From contig PLCS01000014.1 in assembly GCA_003134855.1 (NCBI GenBank), positions 186,338-250,337 of the forward strand: a DNA stretch of 64,000 nt, read 5' to 3'. Below, piece after piece: positions 27,533 through 35,668 of this stretch; positions within the stretch are counted from its first letter, which is position 1, and the number at the start of each line of letters is the position of its first letter. Made by a program: the position numbers and the translations under genes. The notes under the pieces were generated by a model that did not search any database, was not told the DNA's origin, and saw only the letters and a list, made by a program, of their open reading frames with translations. This DNA comes from Acidobacteriaceae bacterium (GTDB taxonomy: Bacteria > Acidobacteriota > Terriglobia > Terriglobales > Acidobacteriaceae).

Positions 27533-29203
27533 TTACAGACCCAGCTTGGCCCAGATCGCATCAACTTTGGCTTTGGTCTCGCGGTCCATCTCGATCATCG
27601 CGGGCCAGGGGCGGTTGAAGCCTTCGGATTTCCATTTGCGCGTCGCGTCGATGCCCATCTTGGAGCCGTAGTTGGGCAGGCGACTAGCGTGGTCGAGGGA
27701 ATCGACCGGGCCGAGTGTGAATTGAATGTCGCGCTCGGGGTCGATGTTATTGGTCACGCGCAGGACGACCTCGGCGAGATTCTGCACGTCGCAGTCCTCG
27801 TCCACCACCACGATGATCTTCGTGAACATGGCCTGGCCGAGCGACCAGATGGCGTTCATGACCTTGCGCGCCTGGCCGGGATAACTCTTGCGGATCGACA
27901 CTAACATCAAGTTATGAAAGACGCCCTCGACGGGCAGATGAATATCCACTAACTCGGGAATCTGCATCTTCATCGCGGGCAGGAAGATGCGCTCGACGGC
28001 TTTGCCCATCCAGGCGTCCTCCATGGGCGGCTTGCCGACGATGGTGGCGGCGTAAATCGGGTTCCTGCGATGCGTGATGCAAGTGAGATGGAAGACCGGG
28101 TACTCATCGGTCAGCGTGTAGAAGCCGGTGTGGTCGCCGAAGGGGCCTTCCGCGCGCAGCTCGCCCAGCTCGACGTAGCCTTCGAGAACGATCTCGGCGT
28201 GGGCTGGAACTTGCAGATCGACCGTCTCGCACTGGACGATTTCGACGGATTTGCCGCGCAGGAAACCGGCGATCAGGTACTCCTCGACCTCCGGTGGCGC
28301 GGGCACGATGGCTGCGAAGGTCGTGGCGGGATCGGTGCCGATGGCCACGGCTACTTCGAGGCGCGAACCCTTCAGATTGCCCAGCGCCACCTGCGGCAGG
28401 CCGCCGATGGGTCCGTCGGGAATGGCGCAAGCGCCGCCCGCCGATTCGGCCATTGCGGCCACACTTGCGCCCTTCGGGCCGTACTGGTCTTGGTTGAGTT
28501 TGTCGGCCGTAACTGCGTTCCGCAGCGCCTCGCGGTAGTGTTCGGCGGCGACCTTCTGCCGCTGCCAGTGCATTCCCGTGGTCTGGCCGTCGTAGACCTG
28601 CATCCGGTACATACCGATGTTGCGCTTGCCCGAGCGCGGGTCGCGGGTGATGACGCAGGGCAGCGTGATGAACCGTCCGCCGTCGTGCGGCCAGCACTTG
28701 AGGATCGGAAACTGGTTCAGGTCGAGGCCATCGCGGAGAATCACTTCCTTGCAGGGAGCGTCCTTGGCGCTGACGGTCTTGGGAAAGGCGCTGGTGAGCG
28801 CGCCCAACTGCGGCAGCATCTTGAGCTTGTCGAGGAAGCCTTCGGGGGCTTTCAGGTTGAGCAGGCCGGTGATGCGCTCGGCAATCTCATCCAGAGAGTC
28901 AACGCCGAGAGCCAGCGCCATGCGCCGCTCGCTGCCGAACTGGTTGATGAGCACCTTGTGGCCGGGATGGCCCTTTACGTTTTCAAACAACAGCGCCGGG
29001 CCGCCGGGAGCGTACTTCCCTGCCCCGCTCTTGGCGCCCGCGCCGCCGCGCGCGCCGATCTTGGAAACGCGGTCGGTAATCTCGGTGATCTCCAGCTCCG
29101 GCGATACTTCTTCGCCGATGCGCCGGAGTTCGCCGGCTTTTTCCAGTGCTTTGATCCAATCGCGTAAGTCGTCGTAGGCCACGGGGCTGCTCCTCGGAGG
29201 CAT
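27533..29203 (-). CDS. UbiD-family decarboxylase (prenylated-FMN type), menaquinone candidate
   Basis: A 556-residue UbiD-fold enzyme that would use prenylated FMN made by a UbiX partner. Family segments include PILKCWPHDGGRFITLP, IGMYRMQVYD, ELRAEGPFGDHTGFY (with conserved Glu and Arg) and the C-terminal IDPERDIQFTLGPVDSLDHAS. In futalosine-pathway bacteria a UbiD homologue (MqnL) is proposed to decarboxylate the prenylated naphthoate, which would fit the mqnD and mqnP-like genes here. A Gly/Ala/Lys-rich insertion near residue 55 looks like a flexible loop. It is divergent from the uronate operon. Other UbiD substrates, such as aromatic acids, remain possible. Confidence 0.88.
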   Translation of the reverse strand: MPPRSSPVAYDDLRDWIKALEKAGELRRIGEEVSPELEITEITDRVSKIGARGGAGAKSGAGKYAPGGPALLFENVKGHPGHKVLINQFGSERRMALALGVDSLDEIAERITGLLNLKAPEGFLDKLKMLPQLGALTSAFPKTVSAKDAPCKEVILRDGLDLNQFPILKCWPHDGGRFITLPCVITRDPRSGKRNIGMYRMQVYDGQTTGMHWQRQKVAAEHYREALRNAVTADKLNQDQYGPKGASVAAMAESAGGACAIPDGPIGGLPQVALGNLKGSRLEVAVAIGTDPATTFAAIVPAPPEVEEYLIAGFLRGKSVEIVQCETVDLQVPAHAEIVLEGYVELGELRAEGPFGDHTGFYTLTDEYPVFHLTCITHRRNPIYAATIVGKPPMEDAWMGKAVERIFLPAMKMQIPELVDIHLPVEGVFHNLMLVSIRKSYPGQARKVMNAIWSLGQAMFTKIIVVVDEDCDVQNLAEVVLRVTNNIDPERDIQFTLGPVDSLDHASRLPNYGSKMGIDATRKWKSEGFNRPWPAMIEMDRETKAKVDAIWAKLGL

Positions 29204-29359
29204 ATTCTTCCCCCTTCATACTAAGGCTTTTGACTGCCGGAAGAATCTGATTCACTCCTTCAATCTCTTTACGGGCGGATGGGAATGGCCGCGGAAGATT
29301 ATCATCGAAGGAGCGGCTCGGCTGCGCAACGCCGCTCAAACAGAGGTAGAATCTCCCTC

Positions 29360-30751
29360 ATGCCGATCCATGAAGACCGTCTCTTTCCCGCTGAGCCAGG
29401 CACGCGCGCGATCGCCAGGGCGCTGTATGCGCACGTGAAAAACCTGCCCATCATCAGCCCGCACGGGCATACGCAGGCGGCGTGGTTTGCCAAAAACGAG
29501 TCCTTCCCCGACCCGGCAACGCTGCTGGTGCAGCCCGATCACTACGTCTTCCGCATGCTCTACAGCCAAGGGATCTCGCTGGATGATCTGGAAATCGGCA
29601 GGCCGGAGCTGAAGAACCCGCGCAAAGTCTGGAGCCTCTTTGCCAGCCATTACTATCTCTTCCGCGGAACGCCGACGCGCATCTGGATGGACTATCTCTT
29701 CCAGGAGGTCTTCGGACTCCAGCAGCGGTTTTCCGCTTCCACCGCCGACCTGTTCTTTGACACCATCGCGGAAAAACTGAAAACGCCGGAGTTCCTGCCG
29801 CGTGCTCTGTTCGAGCGTTTCAACATTGAGGTGCTCTCCACCACCGATTCGCCCCTCGACTCGCTGGACGATATTCAGACGATCCGCGCATCGGGCTGGA
29901 AAGGGAGAATCCTGCCCGCCTTCCGCCCCGACCCGGTCACCGATCCGGAGTTTCCCGGATTTGCCGAGTCGATCCTCAAGCTGGGCGAGCAGACCGGCGA
30001 AGACTCCTCCACATGGACCGGCTACCTGAACGCTCTGCGCAAGGCGCGCCTGCGCTTCAAGGCGCTTGGCTGCACCTCCACCGATCACGGCCATCTGACC
30101 GCGCAAACCGCCGATCTGCCTGAAGACGAGGCCGCCAAGCTCTTCAATCAGGTCTTCTCCGGCAACGCCGATGCGCAACAGCGGGAGCTCTTCCGCGCTC
30201 AGATGCTCACCGAGATGGCGCGCATGAGCCTGGAAGACGGCCTGGTCATGCAGATTCATCCTGGCAGCGTGCGCAACCACAACCGCAAGGTCTATGAGAA
30301 GTTTGGCCGTGATATGGGCGCAGACATTCCCCGGCCCACCAATTATGTGTACGCGCTGCGCCCCTTGCTCGACCGCTTCGGCAATGAAAGCCGGCTCACC
30401 CTCATTCTCTTTACGCTCGACGAATCCACCTACAGCCGCGAACTGGCGCCGCTGGCCGGCCACTATCCCTGCCTGCGCCTCGGCCCCCCCTGGTGGTTTC
30501 AGGACAGTCCCGAGGGCATGATGCGCTTCCGTGAGCAAACGACCGAGACGGCGGGCTTTTACAACACGGTGGGCTTCAACGACGACACCCGCGCCTTCCT
30601 CTCCGTTCCGGCGCGGCACGATGTTGCGCGGCGCGTGGATTGCGCCTTCCTCGCCAGGCTCGTTGCCGAGCACCGGCTGGACAAGGACGAAGCCCATGAA
30701 GTCGCGTACGACCTGGCCTATGGCTTGGTGAAAAAGGCATACCGGCTGTAA
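29360..30751 (+). CDS. uxaC: Uronate isomerase UxaC
   Basis: Isomerises D-glucuronate to D-fructuronate and D-galacturonate to D-tagaturonate. The 463-residue length fits the family, an amidohydrolase-fold barrel. The metal-site SPHGHTQ motif is near the N-terminus. Other conserved segments are STTDSPLDSL, MQIHPGSVRNHN and PWWFQDSPEGM. I choose the ATG at 29360 (MPIHEDRLF), the normal family start. It is the first gene of a five-gene same-strand operon. No regulator is encoded beside it. Confidence 0.95.
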   Translation: MPIHEDRLFPAEPGTRAIARALYAHVKNLPIISPHGHTQAAWFAKNESFPDPATLLVQPDHYVFRMLYSQGISLDDLEIGRPELKNPRKVWSLFASHYYLFRGTPTRIWMDYLFQEVFGLQQRFSASTADLFFDTIAEKLKTPEFLPRALFERFNIEVLSTTDSPLDSLDDIQTIRASGWKGRILPAFRPDPVTDPEFPGFAESILKLGEQTGEDSSTWTGYLNALRKARLRFKALGCTSTDHGHLTAQTADLPEDEAAKLFNQVFSGNADAQQRELFRAQMLTEMARMSLEDGLVMQIHPGSVRNHNRKVYEKFGRDMGADIPRPTNYVYALRPLLDRFGNESRLTLILFTLDESTYSRELAPLAGHYPCLRLGPPWWFQDSPEGMMRFREQTTETAGFYNTVGFNDDTRAFLSVPARHDVARRVDCAFLARLVAEHRLDKDEAHEVAYDLAYGLVKKAYRL

Positions 30752-30762
30752 GGAGCCTGAGA

Positions 30763-32097
30763 ATGGTTGGCAATTCGGATTCCTGCATTCCGGCCGTTGC
30801 AGTACCAGCGTTTGGCGCGCGGATCGGCCATGTGCGCTGGACCATCTGCGCCATGCTCTTTGCCGCCACCACCATCAACTACATGGACCGGCAGGTTTTA
30901 GCGCTCCTCAAACCCACGCTCATGCATAGTCAGGCGCAGGGTGGCATTGGCCTGACCGAAGAGAGTTATGGGACCGTTGTAGCATTCTTTACCCTCTTCT
31001 ATGCGCTCGGGCAGCTCGGCGCGGGACGCTTCGTTGACAAGATCGGCACTCGCCTCGGCTATATGATCATCATGGCCCTCTGGAGCCTATCGGCGATGGG
31101 TCACGCGTTGGTCAATTCGGTTCTTCAGCTCGGTATTGCGCGCTCCTGCCTTGGGATAGGCGAATCCGGCAACTTCCCCGCCGCCAACAAGACCGTGGCC
31201 GAGTGGTTCCCGCAGAAGGAGCGCTCGCTGGCTTTTGGCATCTTCAACTGCGGCGCCAATGTTGGCGTGATCCTGGCCACGCTGCTGGTGCCGGTGGCGA
31301 CTTATCTTTTTGGCTGGCACGCCGCCTTTCTGATCACCGGCTTTTTCAGCGCGTCGTGGATTCTGGTATGGTTTCTCAAGTACCGCAAGCCCTCAGAACA
31401 TCCCACGCTTGCCGCCGTCGAATTTGCCCACATCAATCAGGACCCGCCAGAGAAGTCTGGTCCATCCACGCCATGGATCAAGTTATTCGGCATCCGCCAG
31501 ACCTGGGCCTATGCCATCCCCAAATTCCTCACCGATCCCATCTGGTGGTTCTATCTCTACTGGCTGCCGGGTTACTTCAGCGACAGATTTCATCTGAGCC
31601 TGGTGGGTCTGGGATTGCCTATCTTAATTGTGTACAACGCCTCAGCCATCGGCAGCATCTGCGGAGGCTACCTGCCCGCATCCTTCATCCGCACCGGGCT
31701 TTCTGCTGAGCGCGCGCGGCTGGCGGCCATGCTTCTCTGCGCCTGCCTCGTTGTTCCCGTATTTTTGATTAACTATCTTCATGCGGACAATTTTGGAAAA
31801 TGGGCCGCTATTGGACTGCTTAGCCTGGCTGCGGCCGCGCATCAGGGCTGGTCGGCTAACCTCTTCACAACGGCGTCGGATATGTTCCCGCGCAGCGCCG
31901 TGGGATCGGTTACAGGTATCGGCACCATGACGGGAGCGGTAGGCGGCTTCCTCATTGCCAAATTGGCCGGTCATATCCTGCAAATTTCGAACAGTTATTC
32001 GATTCTCTTCGTCACCGCAGCCAGTGTCTACCTCATCTCATTGCTCGTCAATGTCCTGCTTGCTCCGGGGCTGAAAAAGGTGGAATTAGTCTTATGA
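30763..32097 (+). CDS. Hexuronate-type MFS transporter (ExuT-like)
   Basis: A 444-residue, 12-segment MFS permease. The motifs TTINYMDRQVLALLKP, GRFVDKIGTRLGY and RSCLGIGESGNFPAANKTVAEWFP are characteristic of the anion:cation symporter family that includes ExuT hexuronate transporters. An AGGAG site precedes the ATG. It begins 11 bases after uxaC and overlaps the next gene by four bases, so uptake of glucuronate or galacturonate as the operon's substrate is well supported by context. Confidence 0.9.
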   Translation: MVGNSDSCIPAVAVPAFGARIGHVRWTICAMLFAATTINYMDRQVLALLKPTLMHSQAQGGIGLTEESYGTVVAFFTLFYALGQLGAGRFVDKIGTRLGYMIIMALWSLSAMGHALVNSVLQLGIARSCLGIGESGNFPAANKTVAEWFPQKERSLAFGIFNCGANVGVILATLLVPVATYLFGWHAAFLITGFFSASWILVWFLKYRKPSEHPTLAAVEFAHINQDPPEKSGPSTPWIKLFGIRQTWAYAIPKFLTDPIWWFYLYWLPGYFSDRFHLSLVGLGLPILIVYNASAIGSICGGYLPASFIRTGLSAERARLAAMLLCACLVVPVFLINYLHADNFGKWAAIGLLSLAAAAHQGWSANLFTTASDMFPRSAVGSVTGIGTMTGAVGGFLIAKLAGHILQISNSYSILFVTAASVYLISLLVNVLLAPGLKKVELVL

Positions 32098-33362
32098 GTC
32101 TCTACTGCGCCATCGGAAGCGTCGATACAGACCTTACTACTCGGCAGTTGAACGACCTGCTGGTGGAAGGACTTGCCAAACTCGGCCCTCGCAACAAAGT
32201 GCTGGCCGTGCCGCCTGACCAAACCCGCGCCCACTCCCGCGCCGGTGAACTAACTCGCTACGCGTGGCAGTATTACGGCGACAAGCTCAGAGCGGTCCTG
32301 CCCGCGCTGGGAACTCATGCGCCGATGAACCCCGAGCAAATCGCCCATATGTACGGCGATATGCCACTCGATTTATTCAAGGTTCATAACTGGCGCACCG
32401 ATATCGAAACCCTTGGCGAGGTTCCCGCCGAGTTTATCCGCGAGCAGTCGGAAGGCAAGCTGAGTTATGCATGGCCCGCACAGGTTAACAAGCTCATCTC
32501 GCGTGGCGGCTTCGATCTGATTCTCTCCATTGGCCAGGTCGTACCCCATGAAGTGATCGGCATGGCTAACTACAACAAGAACATTCTGGTGGGCACGGGC
32601 GGACGCGACGGCATCAATCGCAGCCATTATCTGGGCGCCGTCTACGGAATGGAGCGTATTCTCGGCCGCGCCGTTAATCCCGTGCGCAACGTGCTCAACT
32701 ACGCCTCCGATCACTTTCTCGGGAATCTGCCCATCGTCTATGTACTCACCGTTGTGGGACGCAGAGCCGGCGAAGGGTTGGCCATGCGCGGCCTCTACAT
32801 CGGTGATGACATCGAGTGCTTTAACCTGGCCGCCGAACTGAGCCTCAAAGTCAACTTCGAGATCGCCGATGAACCCATCAAGAAGGCCGTCGTCTATCTC
32901 GATCCGCAGGAGTTTCATTCAACCTGGCTGGGCAACAAAGCTGTCTACCGCACACGCATGGTTCTAGCCGACGATGCGGAGTTGATCATACTCGCTCCCG
33001 GCGTAAAAGACTTCGGCGAAGACAAAACCATCGACAGACTTATCCGGAAGTACGGTTACTACGGCACCCCCGCAACGCTCAAGGCGGTCGAAGCCGATGC
33101 CGAGCTGGCCAACGATCTGAGCGCAGCGGCGCACCTGATTCACGGCTCGTCGGAAGGCCGCTTCAAGATAACATGGTGTCCCGGCCTGCTCAGCAAGGAA
33201 GAGATTGAGAGCGTCGGCTTCGGTTATGGCGATTTGAATGCTATGCTAGAGCGCTACGACCCGCGCAAGCTCAGCCTCGGCGTAAACAGAGTCAATGACG
33301 AAGAAATATATTTTATCTCCAACCCGGGATTGGGGCTATGGGCGCACCGCAGCAGATTCTGA
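32094..33362 (+). CDS. LarA-like protein, candidate nickel-pincer hydroxyacid (mannonate/gluconate) epimerase
   Basis: A 422-residue member of the lactate-racemase (LarA/DUF2088) superfamily. The residues I recall as important in Lactobacillus plantarum LarA have counterparts: D42-Q-T-R45 (the D-x-T-R motif), G-T-H75, P-H152, K162 (N-Y-N-K-N) and H178 (R-S-H-Y). The H152-K162 and K162-H178 spacings of 10 and 16 equal those of LarA His174-Lys184-His200. LarA enzymes use a nickel-pincer nucleotide bound to the Lys and racemise alpha-hydroxyacids. The operon makes D-mannonate, whose C2 epimer is D-gluconate. A mannonate-gluconate epimerase is therefore the most economical guess, but it is inference. 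The start overlaps the transporter stop. Confidence 0.75.
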   Translation: MSLYCAIGSVDTDLTTRQLNDLLVEGLAKLGPRNKVLAVPPDQTRAHSRAGELTRYAWQYYGDKLRAVLPALGTHAPMNPEQIAHMYGDMPLDLFKVHNWRTDIETLGEVPAEFIREQSEGKLSYAWPAQVNKLISRGGFDLILSIGQVVPHEVIGMANYNKNILVGTGGRDGINRSHYLGAVYGMERILGRAVNPVRNVLNYASDHFLGNLPIVYVLTVVGRRAGEGLAMRGLYIGDDIECFNLAAELSLKVNFEIADEPIKKAVVYLDPQEFHSTWLGNKAVYRTRMVLADDAELIILAPGVKDFGEDKTIDRLIRKYGYYGTPATLKAVEADAELANDLSAAAHLIHGSSEGRFKITWCPGLLSKEEIESVGFGYGDLNAMLERYDPRKLSLGVNRVNDEEIYFISNPGLGLWAHRSRF

Positions 33363-33409
33363 TTTTATGAAATGCGATTTTTTTTGTAGAACAAAGGAGT
33401 AAAGGATCA

Positions 33410-34492
33410 ATGAGTAATGGATTGAATATTCGCAAGGGTGGCGAGTTGGATTTTCTTTCGCTGGGAGCATTGGTGCATCGGCTTGATCCGGGGATTATTC
33501 CCTTTCGCAAGGCAACCGAATGCAAGATTCACGTCAGCGGCGGCGAGTTTAATGTAGCCGCCAACCTATCCGATTGTTTTGGCATGAGGACGGCCATCGC
33601 CAGCGCTATGTCAGACTATCCCATCGGCGATCTGATCCACGAGCGCGTCCGCGCCATGGGTGTAAAGCCGTTCTACAAGCACTTCAAGCACAACGGCGTA
33701 ACCGGCCCTAACATGGCCACCGTCTATAGCGACCAGGGTCACGGCCCGCGCGCTCCGGTGGTCTTCTATAACCGTGCGAACGAGGCGGCGGCGCAACTGA
33801 AACCGGGCGACTTCGACTGGAAGACTATCTTCGCCGGCGGCGTCCGCTGGGTGCATAGCGGCGGCATTTTCGCGGCGCTTTCGTTCACCACGGCCGCTCT
33901 GGCCGCCGAGATGATGAAGGAAGCCAAGGCTGCGGGCGCAGTTACATCCTTTGACCTTAACTTCCGCGAGAAGCTTTGGAATATCCACGGCGGAGCGGAG
34001 AAGGCCGTCGAGACCATTGCCAGGATCGTCGAGAATGTGGACTTGCTGGTAGGCAACGAAGAAGATTTGCAGAAAGGCCTTGGCATTCCCGGACCGGAAG
34101 TTGCTGCTAAGTCGAAGCTGGATCCGAGCGTCTTCTTTGCCATGATTGACCAAGTTATAAAGAAGCATCCAAAGGTGAAGATTGTGGCCACCACGCTGCG
34201 CGAGGTGCACTCGACCAATCGGCATAGCTGGAGCGCGGTTGCCTGGGTGGACGGCAAGACTTACATTGCGCCCACAGCCGATCTGGGTGTGTTCGATCGC
34301 GTGGGCGGCGGAGACGGCTTTGCGGCCGGCTTTATCTACGGACTTCTGAATGGTGAAACGCCCGAAGAAGCTATCAAGCTGGGATGGGCGCATGGCGCTC
34401 TGCTGACCACCTTCCCCGGTGACACAACCATGGCCACCCTGGACCAGGTGCGTGCCTTCGCGAGGGGCGGTTCGGCGCGCATTCAGCGCTAA
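33410..34492 (+). CDS. PfkB-family sugar kinase, probable 2-keto-3-deoxygluconate kinase
   Basis: A 360-residue ribokinase-fold enzyme. The N-terminal sugar-binding region carries HVSGGEFNVAANLS. The C-terminal ATP/catalytic motif reads RVGGGDGFAAGF, with the catalytic Asp of the usual G-A-G-D motif. In a uronate operon the expected reaction is phosphorylation of 2-keto-3-deoxygluconate to KDPG. Strong AGGAG and AAAGGA sites precede the ATG. It follows the LarA-like gene after 47 bases and precedes the SDR gene. Substrate assignment is from context. Confidence 0.88.
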   Translation: MSNGLNIRKGGELDFLSLGALVHRLDPGIIPFRKATECKIHVSGGEFNVAANLSDCFGMRTAIASAMSDYPIGDLIHERVRAMGVKPFYKHFKHNGVTGPNMATVYSDQGHGPRAPVVFYNRANEAAAQLKPGDFDWKTIFAGGVRWVHSGGIFAALSFTTAALAAEMMKEAKAAGAVTSFDLNFREKLWNIHGGAEKAVETIARIVENVDLLVGNEEDLQKGLGIPGPEVAAKSKLDPSVFFAMIDQVIKKHPKVKIVATTLREVHSTNRHSWSAVAWVDGKTYIAPTADLGVFDRVGGGDGFAAGFIYGLLNGETPEEAIKLGWAHGALLTTFPGDTTMATLDQVRAFARGGSARIQR

Positions 34493-34527
34493 CTGGAATC
34501 ATTCACCGAGTTACAAAGAGGAGCAAT

Positions 34528-35391
34528 ATGACAAACATAGAATCCGTTGAAGGTTCCTTCGATTTGGCAGAACTGACGAAGATGTACGACTTCACAGGAA
34601 AAACGGTGGCCATTACTGGCGGCGCCGGAGTGCTGGGCAGCGAAATGGCCGGCGCGCTGGCCAGTTGCGGCGCAAAAGTCGCCATTCTCGACATGAATGA
34701 GGAAGCGGGCAATGCGCTGATCGAGCGCATGGGAGTACGCGGCAAGCAGCTCTCCTTCTTCAAGTTCAATGCGCTCGATCGCGAGAACGTTGCTCAGGTC
34801 GCTCAGGATGTTATCAAGAGCATGGGCAAGCTGGATTGCCTGATCAACGGCGCGGGAGGCAATAAGCCTCAGGCCACAACCAGCGCTGAATTGAAATTCT
34901 TCGACCTGCCCACGGACGCCCTGCGCTTGGTCTTCGACCTGAATGTTCTGGGCACGATTCTGCCCTGCCAGGCTTTTGGAAAAATCATGGCAGAGCAGGG
35001 GTACGGCACGATTTTGAATATATCTTCCATGAATGCATTTCGTCCGCTGACTCGTATTCCAGCCTACTCGGCGGCAAAGGCCGCGGTGAGTAACTTCACG
35101 CAATGGCTGGCCGTGCATATGGCCCAGGAATACTCGCCGAAGATTCGCGTGAACGCCATTGCGCCCGGATTTTTCCTCACCAATCAAAACCGTTTTCTGT
35201 TGACCGACAAGGAAACGGGCGAATGGACCGCGCGCGGCAAGACGATTGTCGGGCACACGCCGATGGGGCGCCTTGGCGAATCCAGGGATTTGCTGGGGTG
35301 CGTGCTGTGGCTGCTCTCGCCGGCTTCGGAATTCGTAACTGGCGTGGTGATTCCGGTCGATGGCGGTTTCTCCGCGTTCAGCGGCGTGTAG
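34528..35391 (+). CDS. SDR oxidoreductase, probable fructuronate reductase / D-mannonate dehydrogenase
   Basis: A 287-residue short-chain dehydrogenase with the nucleotide motif TGGAGVLGSE, the N-G-A-G motif in INGAGGN, and the catalytic Ser...Tyr-x-x-x-Lys in NISSMNAF / AYSAAKAA. It most resembles SDRs of hexuronate clusters (UxuB-like) that reduce fructuronate to mannonate, which is the next step after uronate isomerase. KduD-like activity on ketodeoxyuronates is an alternative. A GAGGAG site precedes the ATG. It is the last gene of the operon. Confidence 0.85.
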   Translation: MTNIESVEGSFDLAELTKMYDFTGKTVAITGGAGVLGSEMAGALASCGAKVAILDMNEEAGNALIERMGVRGKQLSFFKFNALDRENVAQVAQDVIKSMGKLDCLINGAGGNKPQATTSAELKFFDLPTDALRLVFDLNVLGTILPCQAFGKIMAEQGYGTILNISSMNAFRPLTRIPAYSAAKAAVSNFTQWLAVHMAQEYSPKIRVNAIAPGFFLTNQNRFLLTDKETGEWTARGKTIVGHTPMGRLGESRDLLGCVLWLLSPASEFVTGVVIPVDGGFSAFSGV

Positions 35392-35498
35392 GCAGCAGGA
35401 ACATAACAATCATCGAGTGTCCTTCGAGAAAATGTAGTATATCTGCCGCATTATCTGCTTTGTTGAAGTGGAGATTGAGATGTGGGCCTGGCGACGCT

Positions 35499-35627
35499 TC
35501 AGGAGTCATCCCGCTCCCGTTCCCACTGATCTACCTGGTCGCGGTCGATCCGGTCCTCGCGATCCTCTCGCTCTTCCAGCTCGCGACGCTTCTCGCGATC
35601 TTCCCGCTCCTCGCGGCCATCGCTCAT
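35499..35627 (-). CDS. Small, extremely charged 42-residue protein
   Basis: A short frame with a strong ribosome-binding site (GGTGGGAG, five bases upstream of ATG 35627). It encodes 42 residues, about 70% of them Arg, Lys, Asp or Glu, in an E-R/D-R alternating pattern with only one Trp. It would be a single charged helix. It lies in the gap between the SDR gene and cca, on the cca strand and just downstream of it. The codon pattern is GC-rich like its neighbours. No homologue is known to me. It could be a genuine small protein or chance coding in an Arg/Glu-rich repeat. Confidence 0.5.
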   Translation of the reverse strand: MSDGREEREDREKRRELEEREDREDRIDRDQVDQWERERDDS

Positions 35628-35668
35628 AACTCCCACCTCTTTTCAGTGTAAGAGACCAGCACCGCCGG

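Noticed and set aside
29336..30697. A 453-codon frame opposite uxaC
   Set aside because: UxaC has family motifs and a fitting operon. The antisense frame has none.
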